Positions 1-13,294 of a stretch of 64,000 nt of DNA are shown in pieces (the stretch's first letter is position 1; each line of letters starts with the position of its first letter). The stretch is from Lanius collurio (lineage: Eukaryota > Chordata > Aves > Passeriformes > Laniidae). The notes beneath the pieces were generated by a model that worked only from the letters and a program-made list of their open reading frames with translations, did not search any database and was not told the origin of the DNA. The DNA is taken from contig JACBWW010000050.1 in assembly GCA_020086605.1 (NCBI GenBank), positions 3,159,516 through 3,223,515 on the forward strand, read 5' to 3'. The position numbers were made by a program, and so were the translations under genes.

Positions 1-1375
<1,375 letters not shown>

Positions 1376-2010
1376 TAATGATTTATTTCTTACATTAGAT
1401 TTTAGATATTAAACTTTTATTTGGTTTATGACACTATCTGCTCCTGAGCAGGAGGTTTGAAGTTCGTCAGCTTACACAGTTTAAAAACTAAAACACAAGA
1501 CACATTGAAGTGTAGTTTTTAAAGTTAATTTAAAGGGGACTAGTGTAGATAACTTGGAGGTTTTTCTGACAAATCTTTCCCATAGCATGTGCAAAAGTCT
1601 GGTTTTGCTCAGCATTTGAGAGTGTTATTTGTGTGTGCTCACACAGCAGGTACGAGTCTTCACAGGCAGAACTTTCTGGTCATTTGGGGCTGGGTGTTAA
1701 ATCCTTGTGAAACTCAGTGCCAGGATAGGACAGACACAGCAACTCCCACGTGTCCCATCTAAGCCATTCGTGCCAGCTGGTGTGCATTTCATTTGTTTAG
1801 AAGCACTTTTTCCCCCTATTTTTAAAAATGTGCTATATGTAAGCACTTGAAAAGGAGTCTAGAAAGGCTCTGAATCCTCACTGGAACTGTTTCTGTTGCT
1901 GAAGAAAACCAAGACTATCTGTAAGCCCAGCCTATGTTCTCAGCAGTGTTATTTCTGCTGTTTAATTACGTGCTTCAGTAGCAGTGCACACTGTGCCAGG
2001 AGAGGAGGAG

Positions 2011-2042
<32 letters not shown>
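2011..2042. repeat. (GTCT)8 microsatellite
   Basis: Eight uninterrupted copies of GTCT, 32 bp, preceded by 'aggaggag' and followed by 'gctgcctc'. The perfect array implies it may vary in length between individuals. It is intronic and has no evident function. Confidence 0.97.
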
Positions 2043-4022
2043 GCTGCCTCACAGAGACCTCAGCAAGTGCCACAAACACTTGCTTGGTTTTTTTCCCTGT
2101 GTGAAGAAAAGCTCCTGCTGCCAGAGACAAACAGAGGTCCTTAATCTGGAATTGGTGGTTCCTTTTTCCCAACTCCAAAAAGAGATGAACAACATTTTAA
2201 GGATTTATTTGGGCAATTCTTCCCTTTATGTGGCTACTCAGTAGCATTGGAGAAACAGCCTCTTGCTGGTGACCTCATCTGTGCAGGGATCTCACACAGA
2301 GGTTTTTGGCACAGCAGGGTTTTACTGAGCTTAACCCTCCCTCTGCAGCCCTCTCCTTCTGGGTGTCTTTAACTCTTCTGTCACCCAAGTGTCTGACCTT
2401 AATCCAAGATTGGAAAGAACTGCTTTTAAATTTAATTTTTTTTTTTTTTAAATCCCTTTGTCAGTTGATTGTTCTGTTTTTAACCTGTCCTTGACAAGTG
2501 CCTGGACTCTGTGGATGAGCATGCTGATGTAAAAAGACACCCACAGCTCATTGTCTTAAGTTTTATGTGTCCAGCTGTTTCTTCTGGTTACTCAAGTATG
2601 CTAATCAATGAGACAAACCATTTAAGACTTTTGGAATAAACTATTTTGGAACCCTAACATAACTTACACATAAATCAGAGAATTGTTCAGTAGTTAAAAC
2701 AGCTTAAAATTAGTTAAAAGTGGGGTGACATCCCAGCCTGTTGGAAGACTAGCAAACATTTCTTCAGGGGTGTCTCAAGCAATATTACCTCTTGAGAGAA
2801 ATTCAAGTCTGTAAACTACTTGAATTCCTGAATAGTGTTATGTTACATTTTACAAACAAAACTTAGAGTAACAGATGAAAAATGGTAAGGACCTGAAAGC
2901 TAAAAATAAATTGGAATAGAATCTTTTAGTGTGTTGAAAAGTGCACCATATGTTAGTAGAAGATCTGTGCACTTGTAAAAAAGTAAATAAACAAAAAATT
3001 AACATTTTCAATTTGGGAGCTGGTATGCTGATTTGTCTCTTAGATGAAAAATTTCTTGCATTTTAATTGCTTTTTGTCATTTTATTAAAATGTCACTGTA
3101 ACCTATTGGACTCAGCTGAAACACTGTTCCAAGACTCTCCTTCAAACATTTAAACAGAAATAAGAATGAGATAATTTACCAAAAAGATAGAACAAACAAT
3201 TGAAAAATGATGGTGTATCTGTCTTATTTTACTCTTTACTGCATCCTCAGCATTAAAGTTATTCTTGCCAGCTGAGCTGGTTTAGCTGACTGGTCAACTA
3301 TTTCTTTAAAAGACCCCAGTAGCAATGATCAATCACAGTGTTTGATCAGAAATACATGTTTGTCAAGTTGGAGCATAGTCTGTGCATTGCTGCTCTGTGG
3401 CCTTGCTGTCTGGTAGTTTAAAATGGAGTTTATGAGTTTTGTGCAGGAGAATTGCAGGATTTTGTAACAAATTAAAGGTGTCAGCATGCACGAATGGTGA
3501 CCCCCCCACGTGATAAAAGGTAAGGTTAGAATAAGACAAGATTTTATTTTATGGTCTCTTCTGTTGTTCTGAGCAAGGATTCTGAGTGCTCAAGCTGTTT
3601 CCAAAAGAGCCATTCAGTTCTTGCAAGGCTCACGGTGGAGCTTAGTACTGCTGTCCAGCTTGGCTCAGGTTGCTCAAGTTACCTCTGCCATAAAATGCAG
3701 ATATGGGACAGAAGCAGTAAGGTCTGGTTGTGTGATGTTGGGTTGTGTTCAGGATGGTGTTACAGCATGTGTGTGTTTGTGTTGTTTCCTTGGTGTTGCT
3801 GAAAATGTCCCTGTTGGGTTTCTATGGGAAGGTCCCTTTTTAGGTGTTTCTTGGATCAGCTTGGCCAGTCCTCAGCCCTTCTGTGTTTGACATGAACACA
3901 TGACCAGATCCATGCAATAACCACACAAATCCACGACTAGAGCTTCAACTTTCTGATGTATTTACTGCAGACTTATTCCTCAATGTGCATGTCATAATTC
4001 TGGAGCTGCTTAGAGTATCTGG

Positions 4023-4430
4023 TCATAGAATCACTGAACAGTTTGGGTTGGAAAGGATCTTAAAGCTCATCTCATTCCAACCCCGTGCCATGGGCAGGGA
4101 CACCTTCCACTATCTCAGAGTGCTCCAAGCCCCATCCAACCTGGCCTTGGGCACTGCCAGGGATCCAGGGGCAGCCCCAGCTTCTCTGGGCACCCTGTGC
4201 CAGGGCCTGCCCACCCTCACAGGGAGGAATTTCTCCCTGCCCCTCTGTCAGTTGAAAACCATTCCCCCTTGTCCTGTCTGCCCTCTGAAGGTTCTCTCCC
4301 TCGTTTTTATAAGCTCCATAATGTCTCCCTGGAGCCTTTCCTTGTCCAGGCTGAGCACCCCCAGCTCTCCCAACCTGTGTCCATAGCAGGGGGGCTGCAG
4401 CCCTGGGAGCATCTCTGGGAACTTGTGCAA
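4023..4430 (-). repeat. CR1 LINE 3'-end fragment, about 400 bp
   Basis: The plus strand starts 'tcatagaatcactgaacag' and continues 'tttgggttggaaaggatctt' and 'accccgtgccatgggcagg'. This is the reverse complement of an avian CR1 3' UTR with its terminal ATTCTATGA motif. It extends about 400 bp through the 'tctgtcagttgaaaaccatt' and 'ccttgtccaggctgagcacc' blocks typical of the CR1 end. It is 5'-truncated. Open frames over it, including one of 133 codons on the plus strand, are antisense to a dead element and are not genes. Confidence 0.92.
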
Positions 4431-5781
4431 GTTCCTTAAGTCAAGTGCTTAGTGCTTTTAATGTTTCTGTGAATATTGGGTTTCTTTCTAGCTCTTTCCC
4501 ATCACAAGGCCCCTAGGGTAATGTGACTGGCTACAAAATGGACTGAAAAAGAGATAAGGAACTAGTTTTTATTTGGGTATCTGAGGGATAAAGATAAAAT
4601 TACTTGTATTGCACATTTAAAAATGAAAAATAATTACTGCTTTTAAAAGTATTTTATAATCACGCTCTTCAGTTCTCAGGTCATTTGGAAAAATGGGGAT
4701 ATCATCCCCAAAGCATAGGGAAAAGAAATTGGTTAGAATACCTTGAAAATTTAAACATCAGTGGTAAACTGTTCATGCCCTAGTGACCTGTTTCATAGAA
4801 TGAGTACTCTAAACATTTACTGCCAATCCAGGGTCAAATTGCAGGTTATTTAATTAATCATGGCTTGCTGCCATTTGGCTAAACAGCCACTCTCACTACT
4901 CTGCTACCAGGAGAGCTGAAAAACACAGCAATGGTCAGAGCTCTTGGAGAGCACAGCACTTCCCCCAGCAGGAGGAGCAAAAAACCAGTTTGGGCAGCCT
5001 TCTGCTGGTGGCTCTGCCATTGTCAGGAGGCTACGAGAGCTTTTCCTCTGCACCAGCAAATGCTGATACCTCAGGAAGAGCTTTTCAGCATTTGTGACTG
5101 AGAGCTCTGTAATGCTGTGCAGCTGCAGTGGTGTTTGCATTCCCACATTGCTTGGGGTTTGTGTGTGCACCCAGGCAGCAAAGCACCAGCTCAGACCAGC
5201 AGGCAGATTTATTTAAATGGTGGGATTGTACAAACGTGTGTGCAAGTGTTCCTCTCTTGTGGGACCTGGAACACACCTTTGGTTTGAGGCATGGAAGTGG
5301 AATTTCAGTCTTCATAAATAGTACTCTTAAATTGTGTTTTATTTGTTTTCCCAAATGTATTTTTCTGTACGACCTAATGTTATTTGTAATTTATTTTTCT
5401 TAACCTAAGCTAAAACATATATGTTGAACAAATATTTAAATTGAATTGTTTGCACAGATGGCATATTTTTCTCTTTCAAGTCAAATTATTCTTCATTACC
5501 CAACTTAGTTCAACTTCTGCAACCGTTTATTGTTAATTTTCATTGATGTCTCTATGCCTAGAGAATTTGGATATCATTACATTTTGCCACTGGTTCTTAC
5601 TGTAAATCCTTGCAGACTTTTTGCTTTCCATCTGACAAATACTAACCAGCAGAAGAAAAGTTTGTGTTGCCAGTTGCTGACTCTGCTTTAGTGAATAACT
5701 TTAAAGATTTTTGATGTTTTTACTCTTTATTTTGACTCCTGTAGTAGAAGTATAACAGGCAAATGATCACCTTTGTTTCAG

Positions 5782-5932
5782 GCACAATAACCTTGTTGTG
5801 AGACCAAATGGATTGTCCACTCTGGTGAAGAGTGGGGTTCCAGAAGCACTGAGGGCAGAGATCTGGCAGCTGCTGGCAGGATGCCATGACAACCAGGCAA
5901 TGCTGGATAAATACAGATTACTCATCACAATG
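5782..5932 (+). CDS. RABGAP1L: RABGAP1L coding exon: start of the TBC (Rab-GAP) domain
   Basis: A 151-bp exon. Its first base completes the split tryptophan codon, and 50 full codons follow, beginning [18 protein letters not shown] and ending YRLLITM. It has a 'ctttgtttcag' acceptor and a 'gtgagg' donor at 5933, and it ends in phase 0. It carries TBC motif A as [17 protein letters not shown], with the Arg and Trp of the family consensus. The TBC domain accelerates GTP hydrolysis by Rab proteins using an arginine finger (IxxDxxR) and a glutamine finger (YxQ). Both fingers are encoded by later exons that are not in this window. The last codon is ATG (Met), where I recall Lys in human and in the RABGAP1 paralogue. 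This could be a lineage change beside the splice donor. Confidence 0.95.
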
Positions 5933-7190
5933 GTGAGGGCTTTCTCATTTGTTCTTCCCTTCTTTGGTTCACTTTCCTTTGGTTAAGATGAGTTCTGCTG
6001 GGCAGCAGTTTTAGTCAGGGGCAGGGCAGCAGAAGAGGGAAATGGTTTGCCTTGTTTTAAGCCCCTGAAGTTGTGATTGTGTGGCTTTGCCTCCTGCCAG
6101 GGGTCCCTGCTGCATGGCAGCAGCAACAGAAATTGCTGACCTATATCCATAGTAGTGCCTGACATTTAGCTTTCTATTCTCTTGCTGTGATGTTAATAAG
6201 AACATCAACCTGTTCAGGTGTTTGCTTTGGGGTTTTTTGTAAACTCACATCCATTGCTTTGTTTTTTCAGAAGTTTGTTTTATGGATGCTTTAATCCCAA
6301 ACAAAACTTCACAAAATCGAGTATTTCTTCTTTCTGTTGTTTATTTTAAAAAAAGAATGTTAAAAACATTTTGACCTAGCAGGAAATCAGTCTCCTTGCT
6401 GTATGGGTGAGCTGAGAGGAGAATCCTTTTGGGAATCAGTTCCCATTCTGTGTCCTAATGTCATCAGTGCAGTCAGTGAGCATTGTGAGAAGTCTGCAGA
6501 GCTGTTTGATCTTCCTAGATGTGGGATGGCAGGAGGGAGGACCTCTGTGTGGTGTAGCACGAGCTCTGTGTAGTGCCAGAGGTGATCTCAGCATCTGGGC
6601 TTCTGGAGCTCTGAGAGGAGCTGCAGTCTCAAATACACTTCTCATGGCAGAAGTGGATGGAGATGTTTTATGTGCTGCTCAGAGCACATAAACAGTGCTG
6701 GGTTTGTTATCTGGGTTATGAATTATCTGGTCACACAAGTTCTGGGCTTGTTACTCAGAGTTTCCTTTTGTAATGTTCTCGTACTGTTTTGCTGCTTGTC
6801 CTCTTAATTAGACATAATGAATTATGTTTGTGAAGTTGGAAAGCAGGCCCAGAGTGAGAGCAGTCCTGCTGGCTTCTTTTGTCTTTACCAAGAAGAATGC
6901 TTTGGTAGTGTAAACTTTTCATTTTGATGTTGTAGCTGTGTTATATTTTCCTTAGAAACCATTCACAGGACATGTGTCAGCTGTATGTGGCATCAAAACC
7001 ACCTCCATTATTTGCTCCTGCTTTCCAAAAGTGGGAGAGATGTTTGTTTAGTGGTGGAGGAGGGAGTGGAAAATGCAAGGTTTATTTTGATGCTGGGGCC
7101 TTGTGCCTTAAAAATACCTTGCTACACTCAGCCTTTTCACTACAGAGGTATTGCAGTGATGTGTGTTTTGGAAGATGGTGTTTCTTACAG

Positions 7191-7260
7191 TATTTAATAT
7201 AATATATATTATATTTAACATATATTAGTATATAATATATGATATATTTAATATAATAAT
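7191..7260. repeat. AT-only low-complexity tract
   Basis: About 70 bp composed almost only of A and T, made of near-palindromic TATATTA/TAATATA units. It can form cruciform or unpaired DNA and lies just left of the assembly irregularities at 7435 and 7586. Confidence 0.9.
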
Positions 7261-7377
7261 AGGAAATATTTCAGTGTTACTGATGAAAAATTTAAGTTCT
7301 CTGCTGAACTGAAGCATTTATGCAAACAGAAATTTTTTTCTAAAGTAAGTAATTTTCCTTCTGAAATAGCAGAACTG

Positions 7378-7492
7378 CTTCTGTAGTCTGACTGTCTAAA
7401 CTGCTGGTGATCACATCATTTGGCAGTAAAAGACNCTTCTGTAGTCTGACTGTCTAAACTGCTGGTGATCACATCATTTGGCAGTAAAAGAC
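7378..7492. repeat. Exact 57-bp direct duplication separated by one N
   Basis: The 57 bases from 7378 to 7434 are repeated without a mismatch at 7436-7492, with a single ambiguous base at 7435 between them. Both copies begin 'cttctgtagtctgac' and end 'ggcagtaaaagac'. A perfect repeat directly abutting an N is what remains when two contig ends that overlap are joined without merging. A true recent tandem duplication is the less likely alternative. Confidence 0.95.
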
Positions 7493-10400
7493 TCATGTAA
7501 GAAAAGAATAAGAGAGATCCTGTGCCATACCAAAGCTAGGCTCATCTTTGGGAAGAGTTAATATGGGACACTCCAGAAAAAAAAANTTAGCAGGGGATTG
7601 AGAGAATTCCTTACACAGGAAGGCTATTTTAGTGTGAGTAGAAAATGAATCAAGCTTGTTATTTGCAGCAATACCAAAGGATGTCAAGTTAGCACTAAGA
7701 AGGGGAAGAGGAATATTTTCTTGTCCCAGTGGCATCGTGCAGGGTTCCACTGCTCAGTGTTCTGAGACTAATTAATCAGTAAGGGTGTCTAATTAAAAAG
7801 ATGACTGTTCACCAGCTGCCACAGCAGGCTGGTTAATGGACTGAAACATTAGGGTATTTTTGTAGGAAATATTTGTGTTCAGAATGCTGCATCTGTTTGT
7901 CCTGATTGAAAATAGGGGAGTTTAGGCCTCTGTAGCAAGGCATAGATTTTATTTTTAATCTTTATTTTGTCTCTTTACTAACTGGGCATTGTCTCCCTTG
8001 ACTTTTAAAGGAAATAAATTTCAAGGATGGCATAGCAGTATGTTTAGCAATTATAAAAGATCCTCTTACATAAGGATCAATGATCATTATAATAAAAATG
8101 TGATTTTTCTTTTCAGTTGACTAAAAAGAGGAAGAGCTAATACCTATTGTTTTGCTTTTTGAATGAGGTGCCTGGGTGTTAGGCAGAATAATTCTGGAGG
8201 AACTGGTCACTTTTTCTGAGTTTCCTGTTTCTTCTAAATTCAGTGTGTGTGGGCAGTTTTTTAGGTTTTACTATTGCCTACCTTTTCTTAAAGGGTACAG
8301 AGAGGATGATTGTTACTTAACTCTTCCCTTAAAATGAGATCATTCATTTTGTAGCAAGTAGATTCTTGATATTTTTATAATGTGATGTGGTTTGTAGAGA
8401 CAAATCAGCTCAGGCTGGTTGGAGTGGTGGGAAGCCTCATTTTTGATGTAAGCTGATGTGTTGGTGCTGACAGTTACAGTCACCTACTTTGAATTATTTT
8501 GAATTACTTCAGTGATGCTGCACTACTGTTGGACAATAAAGTATGTATGAACTGAAAATACTTCCCAGAAATCAGTGAAAAATTATTGTCTCTGAAGAGT
8601 AGAAGCTGATATAATTTTAATTCTTTAAACAGCTTCATTTAAATTCAGACTTCAGATAAAAGGTTTAGTTTATGATAAATGTACCAGAGTACCTAGTTCC
8701 ATAGCAAATGTTAATATTACTCGTACAAACTCAGGAATAAAACGTCCCTAAGGTGAATTTAATTTGCCAAGTTTTGATTCATTTAGCACTCATCTGGAGC
8801 AAGTCTTTCAATTTTGTGTGCACAAAAGGGAAAATCTTCTGCTCACTCTTGATCTTCAAAGGAATGCACCAGTTTAATGACAGGTCCCTTCAGGAAATAA
8901 AGGAGGAGCATCAATTAGTAGTTTTTGTTTTTATGTTATCTAAATTTTAATGTTTATGTGTGATACCTGAGGTGGAAAATGTCGCCAGTAGTATTTTATT
9001 TTCAGGACCTGCATCAAATTATAAAATGTTCTGCTGCATTAAGAATTTTTCTGCAGTTTATTTTCCATACTTAACCACATATGAGAAGACCAAAATGACA
9101 CTCACAATCCAATTCCTGGCTGTTGAGGTGATGTACGACCTCTGTGCCCTAAAAGTCCCATCAATTGCCACATTTATTCTGCAGGGTAGAGATGAGATCT
9201 GCATGTGCCCTCTTGGAGCCTGTGTTCTGTTTTGGCTGGAAACCAGGGGAGCAGAGTTGCCCACCATTTCAGTGATAAAACCAAGGGTGTATCAGTATTA
9301 TGGCCTGAACAGGTTTAAATGATGGTTACAGGAAGAATTGCTGTTGCAACAGATAGTGTCAGAAGCTGTGGATATATGAACATTGCTGCAGATGACAAGT
9401 GGTTTTTAAGTAGGATGGAGTTGGGATGTGTCACTGCCTCGCTGTTCCCTCAGAGTGTGGTGAGAGCTGCTCGTTCTTGGCACCTCAGAGCTCCTGGGAA
9501 AAATCCCTGCTATTCCTTCCTGGATGGAACATGAATAGGTATCCCAGTTGAGTCTGAACGTTGGTTTGTTAGTAGGTGTTCACTTTTCCTGGGGCAGGAA
9601 CGATGCTGAAAGGGCAGCTGTAGTAAAGAGACATTTTAAGCAGTGGCATTCCACCCCCTGAGTAAAACTGGATTGTTTTACCTCTCTGCAGGGTGTGTTG
9701 TCTTCGTGGAATTGTGTATGATCTTCCCTGGTAGCTCAGGGCACTGCTTTCCTCTGGCAAACGTCTGTGTCCACTGCAAGAGCTGTGACACTGGAGGGAT
9801 AATTGGGTTTGGAGCAATCAGCTTGCTCTTGGCATTCCTCTGTCCTCCCAAATTCACCTCTTCCCAACCGGCCTCTGCTTTCAAATAAAAGTTGCATAAC
9901 TGGCATTCAGGAGGCTGCAGCACTCCAGAGCTGGAGCTTTAGAAATCTTAAATACCTTTATTGAAGAGAGCCAACCACCTTTGCCTGACTATTTGTTGCT
10001 GGTTTCATTCTGTTAATGTTTGATGCTATAAAAATGAAAGCTCTAAATGCTTAGAGATGAACGCTAAGAATCCAAACATTTGGTGTTTAAAGTCTCCTAA
10101 AAGGCCTTTGTTAACACCAGTGCTGGTGGTCAACACTTTATTAAGACATGTTTTACCATAGCTTTGGGCAGCAGTTCAGAACAATTAAAATAGGAACAAA
10201 CCCAGCAAGGCTTGAGCTGCATGTGTAGAATGTTAAAGCATTACAGAAGTGATGAATCCAAACTTAAATCCAAACTGGAACTTGATATAGGAGTGAATTC
10301 TGAGCCTTTTGCTGCCTTACTTTATGCACAACTTCTTCACCTCCCCAAAAAACCCCCCAAATCACAGGGTTATTTGTGTGTTCTATAGGGTAGTATTCTA

Positions 10401-10918
10401 AGGGCCTGAGCTAGCATTAAAGTAGATTTTATGGTAATCACCTCAAAAGAGATGAGAAACACAGATCTTCTTTACAGCCTGTATCCATTAAGGAATTTTT
10501 TCCCTTTGCAATGATGAGTATGGCCATGCAAATTAAGAGTCATGCCCCCTATCAGCAAGGAAATTTGCAGCTGCTGAGGTAAACTAACCCAGAGGGAGAT
10601 TGATTGCAGTCTGCTACTGCACATACTCTTTCTAACAATCTTTTATGTAGGTTTTTGTGGACACACACAAATATTTTGGCAGCTAGGATTTTTTTTTTCT
10701 TGCTGAGAGTTTTTGTCAGTTGTTTTTTAAACTGACAACCGAATACTGAGGATATGGAGCTTCACATATTTTAATCATATCCTGCATATGACAAAGCTGT
10801 CTTCATATGGCTGGTTTGTCTTCCGAGCAATCCAGTTTCAAAATACAGCCTTTTTTTTTTTTTGACTCAGTAGTACAAGATAGAGCCTGGATTAAAACTA
10901 AATCCTCGTTAATGGGGA

Positions 10919-10960
10919 TTTTGGCAAGCTTGACAAAGCATGACAGCATGCTTGCCAAAA
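10919..10960. repeat. Perfect 11-bp inverted repeat with nested 7-bp inverted repeat
   Basis: The arm TTTTGGCAAGC at 10919-10929 is matched exactly by its reverse complement GCTTGCCAAAA at 10950-10960, across a 20-bp spacer. A second, overlapping palindrome, AAGCATG-ACAG-CATGCTT at 10936-10953, offers an alternative hairpin that excludes the first. No coding function is seen around it. It may be a chance structure or the relic of a short mobile element. Confidence 0.8.
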
Positions 10961-12790
10961 GAGGTTTCTTCTACTGCATGTTCCATCTCCTTTTTATACC
11001 CTTACCTAGCATTTGCAAGGCTAGTCACAGTAATTGTGGAGCTGTATTTAGAATATTTCCTTCCCCTCCTTTCTCTCAGAGATTCACTGTTCAGGTGAGG
11101 TGTGAGGATGAGATGGGAGCAGGCTCTGGGGCTGGCCAGGATGGACAGGTGAGGCAGCCTGCCTTAGGTTAATGTAACATTGCAGCCTAATCATGCTTTG
11201 GGTACCTGTATGGCAGAGGAATTGGAGGTACCTTTTGGAACCATGCCCCCTTTCTTTCATGAGTTTGTAAATGTAATTCCAGAAAGCTTTTTTTGGTCTT
11301 TGTTGCCACTTGTCTATGATTTCCTTTGCCTTTCTGTGAAGACTCTTCAATTCTTCTTTAATGGGAATTTGAAATTATAGTAACACACATTAGGGATAAA
11401 ATACACCCCCAAATGCTAGAATGAATGTTGTTTGGTGATGCTTTTATCTATGGATGTATCCATGTGTGCTCAGTGCAGAATGGCTGCCCTTGATACACCA
11501 AGAATGCTGGTGCTGAATGCCAGCAGGGGATTTACACAGCTGGCAGTCAAGGAGAAATATTTGGATGTCTGCTCATTTTCTTTGAACTCAAAAGCATCTA
11601 TTTCAGGCAGCCATGCACGTGATTAAGTTTAGGCTATTACACAATGAGGAAACTAATTTCATGGAAAGCTCAGAGCAGCAGTAGCTGGCTGTCTTTTCAG
11701 GACTGTCTGCAGTGTCTGGTTGAGTCAGCAGCAAGCCTTGAAAACATGGGCTGCTTTAGCCCAGGCAGAGACAGTGTACTTCTGAAACTTTCATTTAAAG
11801 TCTTGATATTCCCATGTCTAGGACTTCCTCTGGCTCATTAAATGGATGTACAGTGAGTGTGGTACATGGAGTTTCCTTTGCAGAAGCTGTTGGTTGGTCA
11901 CAGATCCATTAGGTAAGGTATTTACCCACGTGATTTGCATTTCTAGAAGTGCTACCTTCACATGATGCTGAGGAGGGAAGGAGTTAACTGTGTATCCAGC
12001 CTCAAGAGTTAATGCTGGCCATGGGGAAGCAAAACTGCAGAATACCCCTGAATTTGCAGTGTTAGCCTTGCTGCACAGCCCTGTGCATTATTTGAATTGC
12101 CAGTGTGCATCTGACTTGAGTGCTGCACTAAGGAATTAATCTGATTCTTTTCTGTTTGGTGCAAGTGAAGAGCCTGACTTTGAGCTGGGATTTTGGCCAT
12201 GCTGGCTCTGAAAGCTCTTGAGGATTGTGGTGAGAAGCTTTTCATGTGGGTCAGAAAAGAGTTATGAGTACTGCTGGTAGCAACCTTGGTTTTCAGTGCA
12301 GTGAAGCCAAAACACAAGGCACATGCTGTGTTAAAATACCAGCTTACAGTGGCATCCTAGCACATGCTACACACATGGTTTAAGTGCAAATATTTCCAGT
12401 ACAAGTTGCTGTTTTTAGTCATAATTTCCTGAAGTATCTGTTGAATGCTTTGCTTATTATTAATTAAGGCTTGTCTCAGTATGGGTTTTGGAAGACTGCA
12501 CGGTGCACACAGTTCTGTTAATTTTTAATAGAAGTAGCAGTTTTGACAATCTGAGAAATATTGGATAGGAGAAGAGTTCTCTGAGATTGTGGTGGAAGTG
12601 CCTGTATAATTAGGACCCCTGTAATGATCATCAGGGACATATCAGAAATTTAAATATATTATCTTGTGGTCATAGGCATCTTTATAATTCCATGCATACA
12701 AAGGGGCAGAACTCTGCTGCTTCACACAAATAAATTTTGATACTTCCTAACTTTTCAGCACTTAATTTAAAATCATTAAGTAACCTGTAT

Positions 12791-12962
12791 CACAGAATCC
12801 TAGAATGGTGTGGGTTGAAAGGGACTTTGAATCTCCTCTTTGTTCCACCTCTGCCATAGGCAGATACAGCTTCCACCAGCTCCAAGCCCTGTCCAGCCTG
12901 GCCTTGGACAATTCCAGGGATCCAGGGGCAGCCACAGCCCCACTGGGCAGCCTGGGACAGGG
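12791..12962 (-). repeat. CR1 LINE 3'-end fragment
   Basis: The plus strand runs 'cacagaatcctagaatggtg', 'tgggttgaaagggactttga', then 'tggccttggacaattccagg' and 'agccccactgggcagcctgg'. This is the antisense of a CR1 3' end. It is only about 170 bp long and diverged. Confidence 0.9.
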
Positions 12963-13240
12963 GATGGATGTAGGTAAGGTTGCCAGGACATCAGATAAAT
13001 TGTACAAGGTGTTGGTTTCATCCTAAAGACTCTGAGAACTTGCAATGCATAATTTTCTATTCACCTTGTAATGCTCAGAGTTCTCTGGGATTGTTATTGT
13101 GATCTCTAAAGCTGAATCCCCCCCAAAAACCCAACCTCTACTTGTCTCTGAAGCTCTTTCTGTAAATTGACTCATAGATGTTACATTTTAAGCCAGCAGA
13201 ATGTTTGATTATTCTACTTTTGACTGCCTTTAAAATTCTA

Positions 13241-13294
13241 GTTGCCATAACAACTTTATTTCTTTATTTTTAGCACATCAGTTGCCATAACAAT
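13241..13294. promoter_or_regulatory. Pair of RFX X-box-like sites, 40 bp apart
   Basis: GTTGCCATAACAAC at 13241-13254 resembles the RFX-factor X-box palindrome (GTTGCCATGGCAAC type). GTTGCCATAACAAT recurs exactly 40 bp later at 13281-13294. The intervening DNA is T-rich, and the two flanks differ, so this is not simply a longer tandem repeat. RFX factors bind such sites as dimers in neurons and ciliated cells. Function here is inferred from the motif alone. Confidence 0.35.

Noticed and set aside
11084..11350. Minus-strand frame with KAFWNYIYKLMKERG, briefly considered as a CR1 or reverse transcriptase remnant
   Set aside because: It does not match the order of CR1 ORF2 motifs that I know, and no neighbouring frame extends it. 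Too weak to report.
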